Shown here one piece after another: positions 1-5,842 of a DNA stretch of 5,842 bases; the first letter of the stretch is position 1, and each line of letters begins with the position of its first letter. The notes under the pieces are model-generated. The model did not search any database, was not told the DNA's origin, and was given only the letters and a program-made list of their open reading frames with translations. The stretch spans positions 1-5,842 of the forward strand of contig DATGIQ010000391.1 of NCBI GenBank assembly GCA_035295665.1, in the 5' to 3' direction. A program made the position numbers and the translations under genes. Source of the DNA: DATGIQ01 sp035295665 (GTDB lineage: Bacteria; Planctomycetota; Planctomycetia; Gemmatales; Gemmataceae).

Positions 1-938
1 CGGCCACGGATACGCTGGTGGTGAACGATGGGGGGGATCAAGGGAGCCGCAGCTTCACGATCACCGAGAGTAGCATAGCCTGGGGCACGGCGGCGCTGAA
101 CTATACCGGCTTGGGTACGGTGACCATCACCGGCGGCACCGGCGGCACGACGTTCACCGTGCGGGCTTCCTCGGCCACGGCGGCGCTGAACCTCTTCGGT
201 ACTGGCGCTGCCGATACGCTGGTCGGCTCCGATCAGGGCAATCTCTTCCAGCTCACCGGCAGCGATACCGGTACGCTCTCCGGCACCGCCTATGGCAGCA
301 GCGTGTTCTTCCACCAGCTGGGCAATCTCAGCGGCGGAGCCGGCAGCGATACCTTCCAATTTGCCGATGGCGCCTCCGTGAGCGGCGCCCTCACCGGCTG
401 CGGGACGGCGACCTTGGATTACACCGCCTTCACGAGCAGTGTCGTGGTCGATCTCCCCATCGGCTCGGCGACCGGTGTGGGCGGCTTGGTCAGCGGCATC
501 GCCACGGTGCGGGGCGGCAGCGGCACGCCGGCTGCCAGTGGGGTCTACAATCTCTTGATCGGCACCGGTGGTAATATTCTGAGCGGTGGCCTGGGACGGC
601 GGAATCTCTTGGTTGCCGGGGGGAGTGCCAGTACGCTGCAAGGCGGGGATGGGGAAGACCTCCTGGTTGCCGGCAGTACCGCCTACGATAGCGAAGCCGG
701 CCTCAGCCATTGGCTGGCCCTGGCCGCGTACTGGGCGGGCAGCGACGACTATGCCACGCGCGTGGCCCATCTGGTGAGCGGCACCGGCGTCCCGCTCCTG
801 GATGCCACGATGGTCACCGGCAATGGTGGCAACAATACCGTCAGCGGCACCGGTGCCTTGGCTCTGCTGTATAGCGATGCCCTGGATACCCTCACCGGCT
901 TCGATCCCAATTCCCAGCTCATCCTCATCGGACCGTGA
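1..938 (+). CDS. C-terminal part of a large RTX-like / beta-strand repeat surface protein (5' end outside window)
   Basis: The reading frame is open from position 3 (reading ATDTLVVNDGGD) to the TGA at 936-938, so the GTG at 18 is internal and the true start lies left of the window. Residues below are counted from that GTG. The protein is rich in Gly, Thr, Ser, Ala and Val, with short alternating beta-strand phrases (FTITESSIAW, GTVTITGGTGG, TTFTVRASS) and degenerate RTX-like turns such as LSGGAGSDTF (about 104-113) and LQGGDGEDLLVAG (about 207-219). These resemble Ca-binding GGxGxDxL nonapeptides but are too irregular for a confident RTX roll. The last 100 residues form a distinct cap: a LLVAGSTAYD phrase, a predicted helical stretch with HWLALAAYWAGSDDYATRVAHL, then a final beta-rich TLTGFDPNSQLILIGP end. 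From family knowledge, similar endings occur in large planctomycete extracellular repeat proteins. Cell-surface or secreted adhesin-like location is inferred. No membrane anchor, sortase motif or PEP-CTERM is visible. The exact substrate or partner is unknown. Confidence 0.8.
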   Translation, partial: ATDTLVVNDGGDQGSRSFTITESSIAWGTAALNYTGLGTVTITGGTGGTTFTVRASSATAALNLFGTGAADTLVGSDQGNLFQLTGSDTGTLSGTAYGSSVFFHQLGNLSGGAGSDTFQFADGASVSGALTGCGTATLDYTAFTSSVVVDLPIGSATGVGGLVSGIATVRGGSGTPAASGVYNLLIGTGGNILSGGLGRRNLLVAGGSASTLQGGDGEDLLVAGSTAYDSEAGLSHWLALAAYWAGSDDYATRVAHLVSGTGVPLLDATMVTGNGGNNTVSGTGALALLYSDALDTLTGFDPNSQLILIGP

Positions 939-1204
939 GATTCCTCGGGAGGAAGAAGAAGGAATGAAGAGAGACGTCATCGCGGTGTTTTGATAAGGAT
1001 GCCGTTTGCTTTGGCGGAGGAAGCGGGCCGCCGAGGCGCTGAGGCGAGCGCAGAGAGCAAGTTCCACCCGGGCTTTTCACTTTTCTTCTCTGCAGCCCCT
1101 CAGTGTCTCGGCGGCCCGCTTCGTTGTGCCGGCGATCTTGCTATTCGATTGCTGCAATAATGGGGCGACGGCCTGCGGTGTCATATGGCAGGAGCATGCC
1201 AACG
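939..1204. other. Convergent intergenic region
   Basis: This region separates two genes that face each other, ending at 938 (plus) and 1205 (minus). It contains a tight small hairpin right after the first stop (941-954, TTCCT stem with CGGG loop), the long inverted repeat at 1020-1122, and a weak 5-bp hairpin (1186-1190 with 1197-1201) just past the stop of the SBBP gene. A purine-rich GGAGGAAGAAGAAGG stretch precedes a nine-codon open frame (964-993), which I do not treat as a gene. None of the hairpins is followed by a clear T-run, so a standard intrinsic terminator is not proven in either direction. Confidence 0.7.
1020..1122. repeat. Long imperfect inverted repeat / potential stem-loop
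   Basis: The left arm 1020-1056 and the right arm 1087-1122 are near reverse complements. The outer 16 bases pair perfectly (1020-1035 GAAGCGGGCCGCCGAG with 1107-1122). Allowing G-U pairs in RNA, the stem continues unbroken to 1044/1098, giving 25 pairs. After a small internal loop, CAGAGA (1051-1056) pairs with TCTCTG (1087-1092). The loop is about 30 nt and includes a CCCGGG palindrome and a pyrimidine-rich end. Each arm is itself made of degenerate CGCYGAGG-like units. It sits almost exactly midway between the two convergent stop codons. Likely roles are a bidirectional transcript-end structure or a dispersed REP-like palindrome; the sequence cannot decide between them. Confidence 0.8.
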
Positions 1205-3469
1205 TTACGGGCTGATCTTCGCCACGAAGGCGTTTCCATGGCCGCCATACGCCGGCTGGAAGGCATTAACTGCTGGAAAGTCCTCCGAATAGGTGACTCC
1301 CGACACGTAAACGCCATCATTCTGATCCACGGCGATACCCAGACCGAGATCGACGTAGCTGCCACCGAGGTAGGTGGAGTACAGCAGTCCACCGCCCGGG
1401 CTCAGGCTGGTCACGAACGCGTTTTGGAGGGCCTTTCCGGACCCTCCCAGTTTCGGTTGAATGGCGTTGAGCGTCGGGAAATCGGGCGACCCGGTTATCC
1501 CTGTCACGAAGATCTGGCCGAACTGATCCACAGCGATCTTCTGGCCGAAATCGCCGGAGTAATCGCCGCCGCGGCCGCCGAGGTAGGTGGAGTAGAGCAG
1601 TGCGGAACCGTCTGCACTCAACTCCGCCACAAAAGCGTTATGGGGGCCCTTCAGTGTGGCCTGCAAAGGATTGACGGTCGGGAAGTGGGAGCCGGTAGTT
1701 CCAGTCACGTAGGCGTTGCCGACCGCGTCCACAGCGATGCCACCGCCAGAGTCGCTCCCGCCGCTGCCGCCCAGGTAAGTGGAGTACACGGGCTGGCCAG
1801 CCGCGTCCAGGCGGGCCACGAACGCGCTCGTCTGCAACCCAATCGCAGGCCTGGTTCCCTGGAGCGCGTTCAGGGTCGGAAAATCGGGCGAGACGGTAAC
1901 GCCGGTCACGTACGCGTTTCCAGCCGTGTCCACGGCAATGCCATGGCCCTGCTCGTCGCCGCTGCCGCCCAGGTAAGTGGAATACACCGGTTGGCCAGCC
2001 GCGTCCAGGCTGGTCACAAAGGCATCCCCCGAGCCGTAGGTACCGCTGCCGCCGTAAGTCGGTTGAAAGGCGTTGACGGTTGGGAAATCGTTCGAATTCG
2101 TCTCGCCTGTCACGTAAACGTGGCCCGATTGGTCCACCGCGATGTCAAAGCCATCGTCGAAGCTGCTGCCACCGAGGTACGTGGAGTAGACCAACGCCGA
2201 CCCGTCAGGCGTCAATTTGGCCACGAAGGCGTTCGTGGCACCGCTACCGCCGAGAATCGGCTGGAAGGCGTTGACGGTCGGGAAGTCGGACGAAGTCGTA
2301 AATCCTGTGACATAGGCGCTGCCGGCCGCGTCCACGGCGATGCCAACGCCCCTGTCACCACTGCCGCCATTGGCCGCATTTCCAGAGCCACCCAGGTAGG
2401 TGGAATAAATTAGCCCCGAGCCGTCCGCCGTCAGCTTGGTGATGAAGGCGTTACCATCATAATAGGGATTCCCGAGAGCGGGCTGAAAGGGGTTGGCGGT
2501 CGGGAAGTCGGGCGAAGTAGTATACCCGGTGACGTAGGCACAGCCGGCTGAATCCACGGCGATGCCAACACCACCATCGCCCGGAAAGGCGTTGGGGCTG
2601 CCGCCGAGGTAAGTCGAATAACTCAGCACCGGGTCAATGATCAGTGCCTTGCTGCGATCGTAGTCGCCCAGCGAAAAACCGACTTGGTTCCCCTCCAACC
2701 AGAACGTCCCTGCCACCGCGTGACGCTCCCCCGCCACGTCCTGATAGACGACGGGTTTGTGCTGGAGCAGGATCTGCCCCTTTGCCTGGACAATCAAGTC
2801 CCCCCGCTCATCCAACGTTAAGCGATCGGCGCCAGAAAACCGCAGCCGAATTTGACTCGGGTCGGCCCCGGGGGATACCTGGAAATCGTACTCCAACTGG
2901 CGCTGGTTGCCGTAGTAGACGAGGCCGATGCCGGGGTAGACTTCCGGATAGTACACTTGGGCGTAGGTGGGGATGCCCGTCCGCCATTGCGAGGGATCGT
3001 TGCCCAGGAAGTAGTTCGCGATTCCGGGTAGCCGTTCGGCGCCCTGGGCAACTGCCCCCGGATTGCTGCCCAGCAGTTCCATGCGCAGCACCGCCCACTT
3101 CCCAGGTGGAGAGATGATCGAATCCGCGGTCCTCTTCTTCGAACGGAAGGGTAGGGGCACGCGTGCAGAGTCTCCGACCTGCCCTGCTCGATTCAGGGCA
3201 AGAACGGCCTCCGTAGCAGTCAGGAACACGGTGTAGCCCGGCCCACGAGCGAGGTACCGCACCTGCGGATCGGTCTGGCCTTGATTGGCTTCGAAGCTCA
3301 ATGGGATGCGACCGATGCTTTGCAGCCAAGGTGTTGGTGCCGCGTTGGCCCGACGATCGCTGTTGGCAGGCATGCCCGGCACAAGGCGCGGGCCCGCCCC
3401 GCTCACGGCAATCAGGGCCAGCACAGCACTGAGCCAGAAAACAATACGAAGCGTTCGAAACAAAGCCAT
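1205..3469 (-). CDS. Exported DUF7948 + SBBP seven-bladed beta-propeller protein
   Basis: The complete gene encodes 754 residues, ATG at 3469-3467 to TAA at 1207-1205, with a strong Shine-Dalgarno sequence supporting this start. Residues 1-26 form a signal peptide: basic start (MALFRTLR), hydrophobic core (IVFWLSAVLALIAV), small residues SGAG at the likely cleavage site. Residues about 55-281 match the DUF7948 domain usual in front of SBBP repeats, with landmarks SFEANQGQTDPQVRYLARGPGY, NYFLGNDPSQWRTGIPTYA, VYPGIGLVYYGNQRQLEYDF and IIDPVLSYSTYLGG. Seven repeats of 64-73 residues follow, with YSTYLGG starting at residues 284, 355, 428, 496, 562, 626 and 697. Each carries GIAVD, YVTG or a close variant, FPTxNxxQP-like and AFVxxL phrases. 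Seven units fit one closed propeller (PF06739-type). The protein ends straight after the last repeat, with no anchor, Ig-like or sorting domain, so a periplasmic or secreted soluble protein is inferred. Its ligand is unknown and no catalytic motif is visible. The WD40 gene lies 70 bases upstream on the same strand. Confidence 0.93.
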   Translation of the reverse strand: MALFRTLRIVFWLSAVLALIAVSGAGPRLVPGMPANSDRRANAAPTPWLQSIGRIPLSFEANQGQTDPQVRYLARGPGYTVFLTATEAVLALNRAGQVGDSARVPLPFRSKKRTADSIISPPGKWAVLRMELLGSNPGAVAQGAERLPGIANYFLGNDPSQWRTGIPTYAQVYYPEVYPGIGLVYYGNQRQLEYDFQVSPGADPSQIRLRFSGADRLTLDERGDLIVQAKGQILLQHKPVVYQDVAGERHAVAGTFWLEGNQVGFSLGDYDRSKALIIDPVLSYSTYLGGSPNAFPGDGGVGIAVDSAGCAYVTGYTTSPDFPTANPFQPALGNPYYDGNAFITKLTADGSGLIYSTYLGGSGNAANGGSGDRGVGIAVDAAGSAYVTGFTTSSDFPTVNAFQPILGGSGATNAFVAKLTPDGSALVYSTYLGGSSFDDGFDIAVDQSGHVYVTGETNSNDFPTVNAFQPTYGGSGTYGSGDAFVTSLDAAGQPVYSTYLGGSGDEQGHGIAVDTAGNAYVTGVTVSPDFPTLNALQGTRPAIGLQTSAFVARLDAAGQPVYSTYLGGSGGSDSGGGIAVDAVGNAYVTGTTGSHFPTVNPLQATLKGPHNAFVAELSADGSALLYSTYLGGRGGDYSGDFGQKIAVDQFGQIFVTGITGSPDFPTLNAIQPKLGGSGKALQNAFVTSLSPGGGLLYSTYLGGSYVDLGLGIAVDQNDGVYVSGVTYSEDFPAVNAFQPAYGGHGNAFVAKISP
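1759..1812 (-). repeat. Near-identical intragenic repeat, copy A (partner 1957-2010)
   Basis: These 54 bases match 1957-2010 with only three differences when read by eye, at an offset of 198 bases (66 codons). Both copies encode LDAAGQPVYSTYLGGSG. Neighbouring units use different codons and residues (LTADGS, LTPDGS, LSADGS), so this pair looks more recently duplicated or homogenised by gene conversion. Confidence 0.8.
1957..2010 (-). repeat. Near-identical intragenic repeat, copy B (partner 1759-1812)
   Basis: Second copy of the 54-base segment, differing at 1982, 1988 and 1991 relative to the aligned positions of copy A. It lies at the boundary between the third and fourth SBBP repeats. Confidence 0.8.
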
Positions 3470-3539
3470 TGCACTCCCTCCCGGCGTTGGTTGATCGCCA
3501 ACTCCCCCCTCAGCAGTGACTTCAGGATTGGAGCTTACT
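3470..3539 (-). other. Short gap between the WD40 and SBBP genes, with a small inverted repeat
   Basis: The 70 bases hold the ribosome binding site and a small inverted repeat, GTTGG (3486-3490) and CCAAC (3498-3502) around a 7-base loop, ending 3 bases upstream of the Shine-Dalgarno region on the minus strand. The stem is only 5 bp, so a regulatory role is speculative. I see no clear -35/-10 promoter and no terminator with a T-run, which leaves co-transcription with the WD40 gene possible. Confidence 0.5.
3474..3482 (-). promoter_or_regulatory. Ribosome binding site of the SBBP gene
   Basis: On the minus strand the bases read GGGAGGGAG; the GGAGG core (3481-3477) ends 7 bases before the ATG. 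This spacing fits the Shine-Dalgarno rule and, together with the signal peptide that follows at once, fixes the start codon at 3469. Confidence 0.8.
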
Positions 3540-5842
3540 TCAGTCAGCAGGCCGCTTCAGGAGACGCCGCCCAGAAGCCGCTGCTTCCCGGGTCAAGAGC
3601 GATTCGGGGGCTCCATCGGCCAGCGTTTTCAGCAATTGACGTGCTTCCGGCGTACCGATGTGCTCCAAGACTTCGATGGCACGAAGCACCCGAAGAGCTT
3701 CCGGGCCGGCGACGGCCACCTGCTCCAAGAGCTGCTCAATTCGCTGCCGGGCTTCGGGTGAAAGCGGTTGCACAAGCTTCCCTCGCAACGCTGGCTCGGC
3801 CAGGCCCCCTAGCCCCTTTAACTCTGCGGTGGCTTTCTGGCGGACTTCGAACTGAAGGCTATCCAGGTCCTCTATTAGGCGGGTGGTCTGCCGGCTGTCG
3901 GGTGTGCGGACCGGCTGGAGGTGGTGTTGCAGGAACGGCACGGTTTGCGCTGGGGTTGTGCGGAGCGCCATGATCGCTTGATAGGCTCGCGAAGCATCGC
4001 TATCCGCCAGGCTCGACCAAAGCGTTTCCGGTTCTTGGGAGGAACGGGGCCGGGGATGGAGCCGGAGAGCTTGCCGATCGCCGGACAGATCCCAGAAAAG
4101 AAGGGTGGTATCGTATGCCGCAGAGATCAACATCTTGCCGTCCACCGAGAAGAGGAGGGAGTTGACCTTGCCACGATGTCCAGTCAATCGACGCAGCTCT
4201 TTGCCTGTCTCGAGGTCCCAGAGCCGGATCTTGTTATCCAAGTCCGCAGAGGCAAGCACCCGGCTGTCCGGCGAAAAGGCAAGGTACAGCGTCGCTTGCT
4301 GATGGCCCTGGAGCGAACAGCGCTGCTTGCCGGAGGCAGCTTCCCAGACGGCAATGGTCTTGTCCAATCGGTTCGTCGCGAACATCTTGCCGTCGGGTGA
4401 AAAGACGATCCGCTGGTGCAGAATGCCCATCCAGTTCCATGACAAGGAGCGCGATGGCTCCCCGGACCGTTCGTTGATCCCCACGGTCAAGTGTGGAAGT
4501 TCCTTTCCCGTGGCCGTCTCCCACAGGCGAGTTATGCCGCCCGCGTTCCCTTGTTGTGCCCACCCCGACGCCGCCAGCAATCGGCCATCCGGGGACAGCG
4601 CGATGGTTGAAACATAGCAGGGTCTGTTGGCCTCGTCTTTGAGTGAAAGCCGGCGCAGTTCTGTCCCGGTCGTCACGTCCCAGAACCGGACCGCCGCATC
4701 ATTACCCCCTGAGATAAGCACCTTACTATCCGGCGTGAACACCACCGAATTGAAAAAGCCGTTCGCGAAACCGTCAAACTTCGGATCCCCTTTGAGCTTG
4801 GCGCGTAGCTTGCGGGTGCCGACGTCCCAGAGCAAGACCGCATTCTCGTGTGCGCCGGCGGCCAGCATCGTACCGTCCGGTGAAAAGGCAAGACATAAGG
4901 CCGACGAGCTTGTTGGCAAGGATCCGCTTTCCTCTCCCGTCGCCGGGTCTACAAGCCGAATACTGTCAAGATTTACATACGCCAAGGTCCGGCTGTCCGG
5001 TGAAAGCGTGACACTGCCCACATAGCCTTGATTGCCTCGCGGAGCCCGCTCTGTTCCGGTAGCCACGTCCCAGAGCCGGATGATCTGGTCCGTCCCGCTC
5101 GTGATTACGGTCCTGTTATCGGCGGAGAAGACGAGGCTTTCGATCCGATGAGAGCGCCCTTCGATGCGGCGCAGCTCCTTGCCCGTGGCAGCGTCCCACA
5201 GGCCGATCACGGGATGGCTTTGCTTGTTGTCGTATTCACCCGTGGCCAAAAGCTTGCCATCGGGCGAGAATCCGACCGCACGGACATCGGACGCACCGTA
5301 GAATGTGCGCACCTCCTGGCCGGTTTTCACGTCCCAAAGCGGGATGATCCCGTCCTGAACCCCCGCTGCCAGCAGCTTGCTATCGGGGGAAAAGGCGATG
5401 CTGTACACATTGCTCGGCCGCGTCCATTCATGCACCAGGGTGCGGGACGCCACATCCCACAGCTGGATGAGCCGGCCGCTGAAGTTGCTTGCCGAAGCCA
5501 AGATCTTGCCATCGGGCGAATAGGTCAACAAGGTGATGCTGCTTTTTTGACGCTGGGTCGGGAGTCGGCCGGATGGTTTTCCGGTAGACAGGTCCCAGAA
5601 ATGGATGCCGCCTTGATCCCCCGCGGCCAATGTCTTGCCGTCCGGCGCAAACGCCAGGCCGGCGAATCTGTATTCTACCTTTTCGCCTTTAAGAATGTGG
5701 ACCCGTTCTCCAGAAGCATGATCCCAAAGGTCAACTTCGGTCCCTCTGGATATGGCCACCACCTTCCCATCCGGAGACAAGGCGATCCAGCTCGCCAGGT
5801 CATTATTGTCGCCCGGAAACTGACGGAGGAGTCTGCCACTCG
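3540..5842 (-). CDS. WD40 repeat protein with planctomycete-type HEAT-like C-terminal domain (5' end outside window)
   Basis: The frame is open from the right edge to the TGA at 3542-3540. An in-frame TTG at 5780 is only the leucine of LSPDGK; 20 more codons upstream (beginning SGRLLRQF, the typical end of a WD40 blade) stay in frame, so the true start lies beyond the window. Counting from 5780, thirteen WD40 units of 41-59 residues span residues 1-576, each with an FSPDGKxLA-like strand and a closing LWD/FWD. Unit 7 has LVD and units 10 and 11 have WE instead of WD. Units 10-11 carry longer loops (about residues 404-460). Residues 577-746 are helical: LWSSLADSDASRAYQAIMAL, RLIEDLDSLQFEVRQKATAEL, PALRGKL, and VLRAIEVLEHIGTPEARQLLKTLA, resembling HEAT-like helices. 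From family knowledge this tail is common on WD40 proteins of Gemmata relatives. The role is a protein-protein scaffold, partner unknown. Cell location cannot be judged without the N-terminus. The stop codon lies 70 bases before the SBBP gene, suggesting a shared transcript. Confidence 0.93.
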   Translation of the reverse strand, partial: SGRLLRQFPGDNNDLASWIALSPDGKVVAISRGTEVDLWDHASGERVHILKGEKVEYRFAGLAFAPDGKTLAAGDQGGIHFWDLSTGKPSGRLPTQRQKSSITLLTYSPDGKILASASNFSGRLIQLWDVASRTLVHEWTRPSNVYSIAFSPDSKLLAAGVQDGIIPLWDVKTGQEVRTFYGASDVRAVGFSPDGKLLATGEYDNKQSHPVIGLWDAATGKELRRIEGRSHRIESLVFSADNRTVITSGTDQIIRLWDVATGTERAPRGNQGYVGSVTLSPDSRTLAYVNLDSIRLVDPATGEESGSLPTSSSALCLAFSPDGTMLAAGAHENAVLLWDVGTRKLRAKLKGDPKFDGFANGFFNSVVFTPDSKVLISGGNDAAVRFWDVTTGTELRRLSLKDEANRPCYVSTIALSPDGRLLAASGWAQQGNAGGITRLWETATGKELPHLTVGINERSGEPSRSLSWNWMGILHQRIVFSPDGKMFATNRLDKTIAVWEAASGKQRCSLQGHQQATLYLAFSPDSRVLASADLDNKIRLWDLETGKELRRLTGHRGKVNSLLFSVDGKMLISAAYDTTLLFWDLSGDRQALRLHPRPRSSQEPETLWSSLADSDASRAYQAIMALRTTPAQTVPFLQHHLQPVRTPDSRQTTRLIEDLDSLQFEVRQKATAELKGLGGLAEPALRGKLVQPLSPEARQRIEQLLEQVAVAGPEALRVLRAIEVLEHIGTPEARQLLKTLADGAPESLLTREAAASGRRLLKRPAD
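4053..5842 (-). repeat. Thirteen WD40 coding repeats (about 123-177 bp each)
   Basis: This is the propeller-coding part of the WD40 gene. The recurring plus-strand landmark is the reverse complement of FSPDGK (for example CCGTCCGGTGAAAAGGC near 4874) followed about 60 bases to the left by TCCCA(G/C)A, encoding WD. The repeats are well diverged at DNA level. The visible upstream SGRLLRQF is the end of a further unit, so at least fourteen units exist, which would make two seven-bladed propellers. Confidence 0.85.

Larger units (their letters stand above)
1208..2626 (-). repeat. Seven tandem SBBP coding repeats (about 190-220 bp each)
   Basis: This is the propeller-coding part of the SBBP gene. 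On the plus strand the recurring landmark is the reverse complement of the YSTYLGG codons, seen as CCxAGGTAxGTxGAxTA at seven places. Most units are diverged at DNA level, which indicates old duplication, except for one closely matching pair listed separately. The last unit lacks its own following YSTYLGG strand; the YSTYLGG at residue 284 before the first unit could complete the last blade, the usual way propellers close. Confidence 0.85.

Noticed and set aside
941..954. Small hairpin TTCCT-CGGG-AGGAA directly after the first stop codon, considered as an intrinsic terminator.
   Set aside because: The stem is only 5 bp, low in GC and followed by an A/G-rich stretch rather than a T-run.
964..993. 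Nine-codon frame MKRDVIAVF after a purine-rich GGAGGAAGAAGAAGGA stretch, just downstream of the first gene.
   Set aside because: It is too short to judge, has no attenuator-like or regulated gene after it in the same direction, and the GA-rich stretch may be chance.
1148..1158. Short palindrome ATTGCTGCAAT in the intergenic region.
   Set aside because: Eleven bases with a one-base centre; it could be chance and no neighbouring promoter supports an operator.
1103..2413. A 436-codon open frame on the plus strand opposite the SBBP gene, with its own repeating pattern (RVHGDA, AAxxVGGV, GHExV).
   Set aside because: It is the antisense shadow of the recognised SBBP repeats: the regularity comes from the repeated codons on the minus strand, and it matches no family I know. 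It has no ribosome binding site of note and crosses the end of the real gene.
2644..3117. Pro/Arg-rich 157-codon open frame on the plus strand, and similar frames opposite or out of frame with the WD40 gene (3281-3973, 3921-4400, 4234-4563, 4627-5025).
   Set aside because: They overlap confidently recognised domains on the minus strand and have the composition expected of GC-rich shadow frames.
5778..5780. TTG at 5780 as the start of the WD40 gene.
   Set aside because: The frame stays open to the window edge, and the upstream residues complete a WD40 strand (WIALSPDGK), so this TTG is an internal leucine codon.

Overview
The window looks like a piece of a planctomycete chromosome, most likely Gemmataceae-like. 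The DNA is GC-rich, and all three recognisable proteins belong to repeat-protein groups that I know to be expanded in that lineage: a Gly/Thr/Ser-rich RTX-like beta-strand repeat protein with a characteristic C-terminal cap, a DUF7948 plus SBBP seven-bladed propeller protein, and a long WD40 protein ending in a helical HEAT-like domain typical of planctomycete WD40 proteins. The taxonomic call is inferred from protein style; no rRNA or marker gene is present.

Layout: (1) positions 1-938, plus strand, hold the C-terminal end of a large surface or extracellular repeat protein whose start lies left of the window. (2) Positions 939-1204 are a convergent intergenic region whose middle holds a long imperfect inverted repeat (1020-1122). 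(3) Positions 1205-3469, minus strand, encode a complete 754-residue exported protein with a signal peptide, a DUF7948 domain and seven SBBP repeats. (4) Positions 3470-3539 are a short gap carrying a good ribosome binding site for that gene. (5) Positions 3540-5842, minus strand, encode a WD40 protein that runs off the right edge. Thirteen repeat units are visible, followed by a 170-residue helical C-terminal domain. The apparent start at 5780 is an internal TTG leucine codon, not the real start.

How they may work together: the WD40 gene lies 70 bases upstream of the SBBP gene on the same strand, so the two may be co-transcribed, giving two beta-propeller scaffold proteins. The RTX-like gene is transcribed towards them and is probably a separate unit. 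No enzyme, transposase, defence gene, tRNA, rRNA or CRISPR array was seen. I found no convincing new system. The most interesting items are the centred inverted repeat between the convergent genes, the planctomycete-style C-terminal domains on two of the proteins, and the predicted double propeller.
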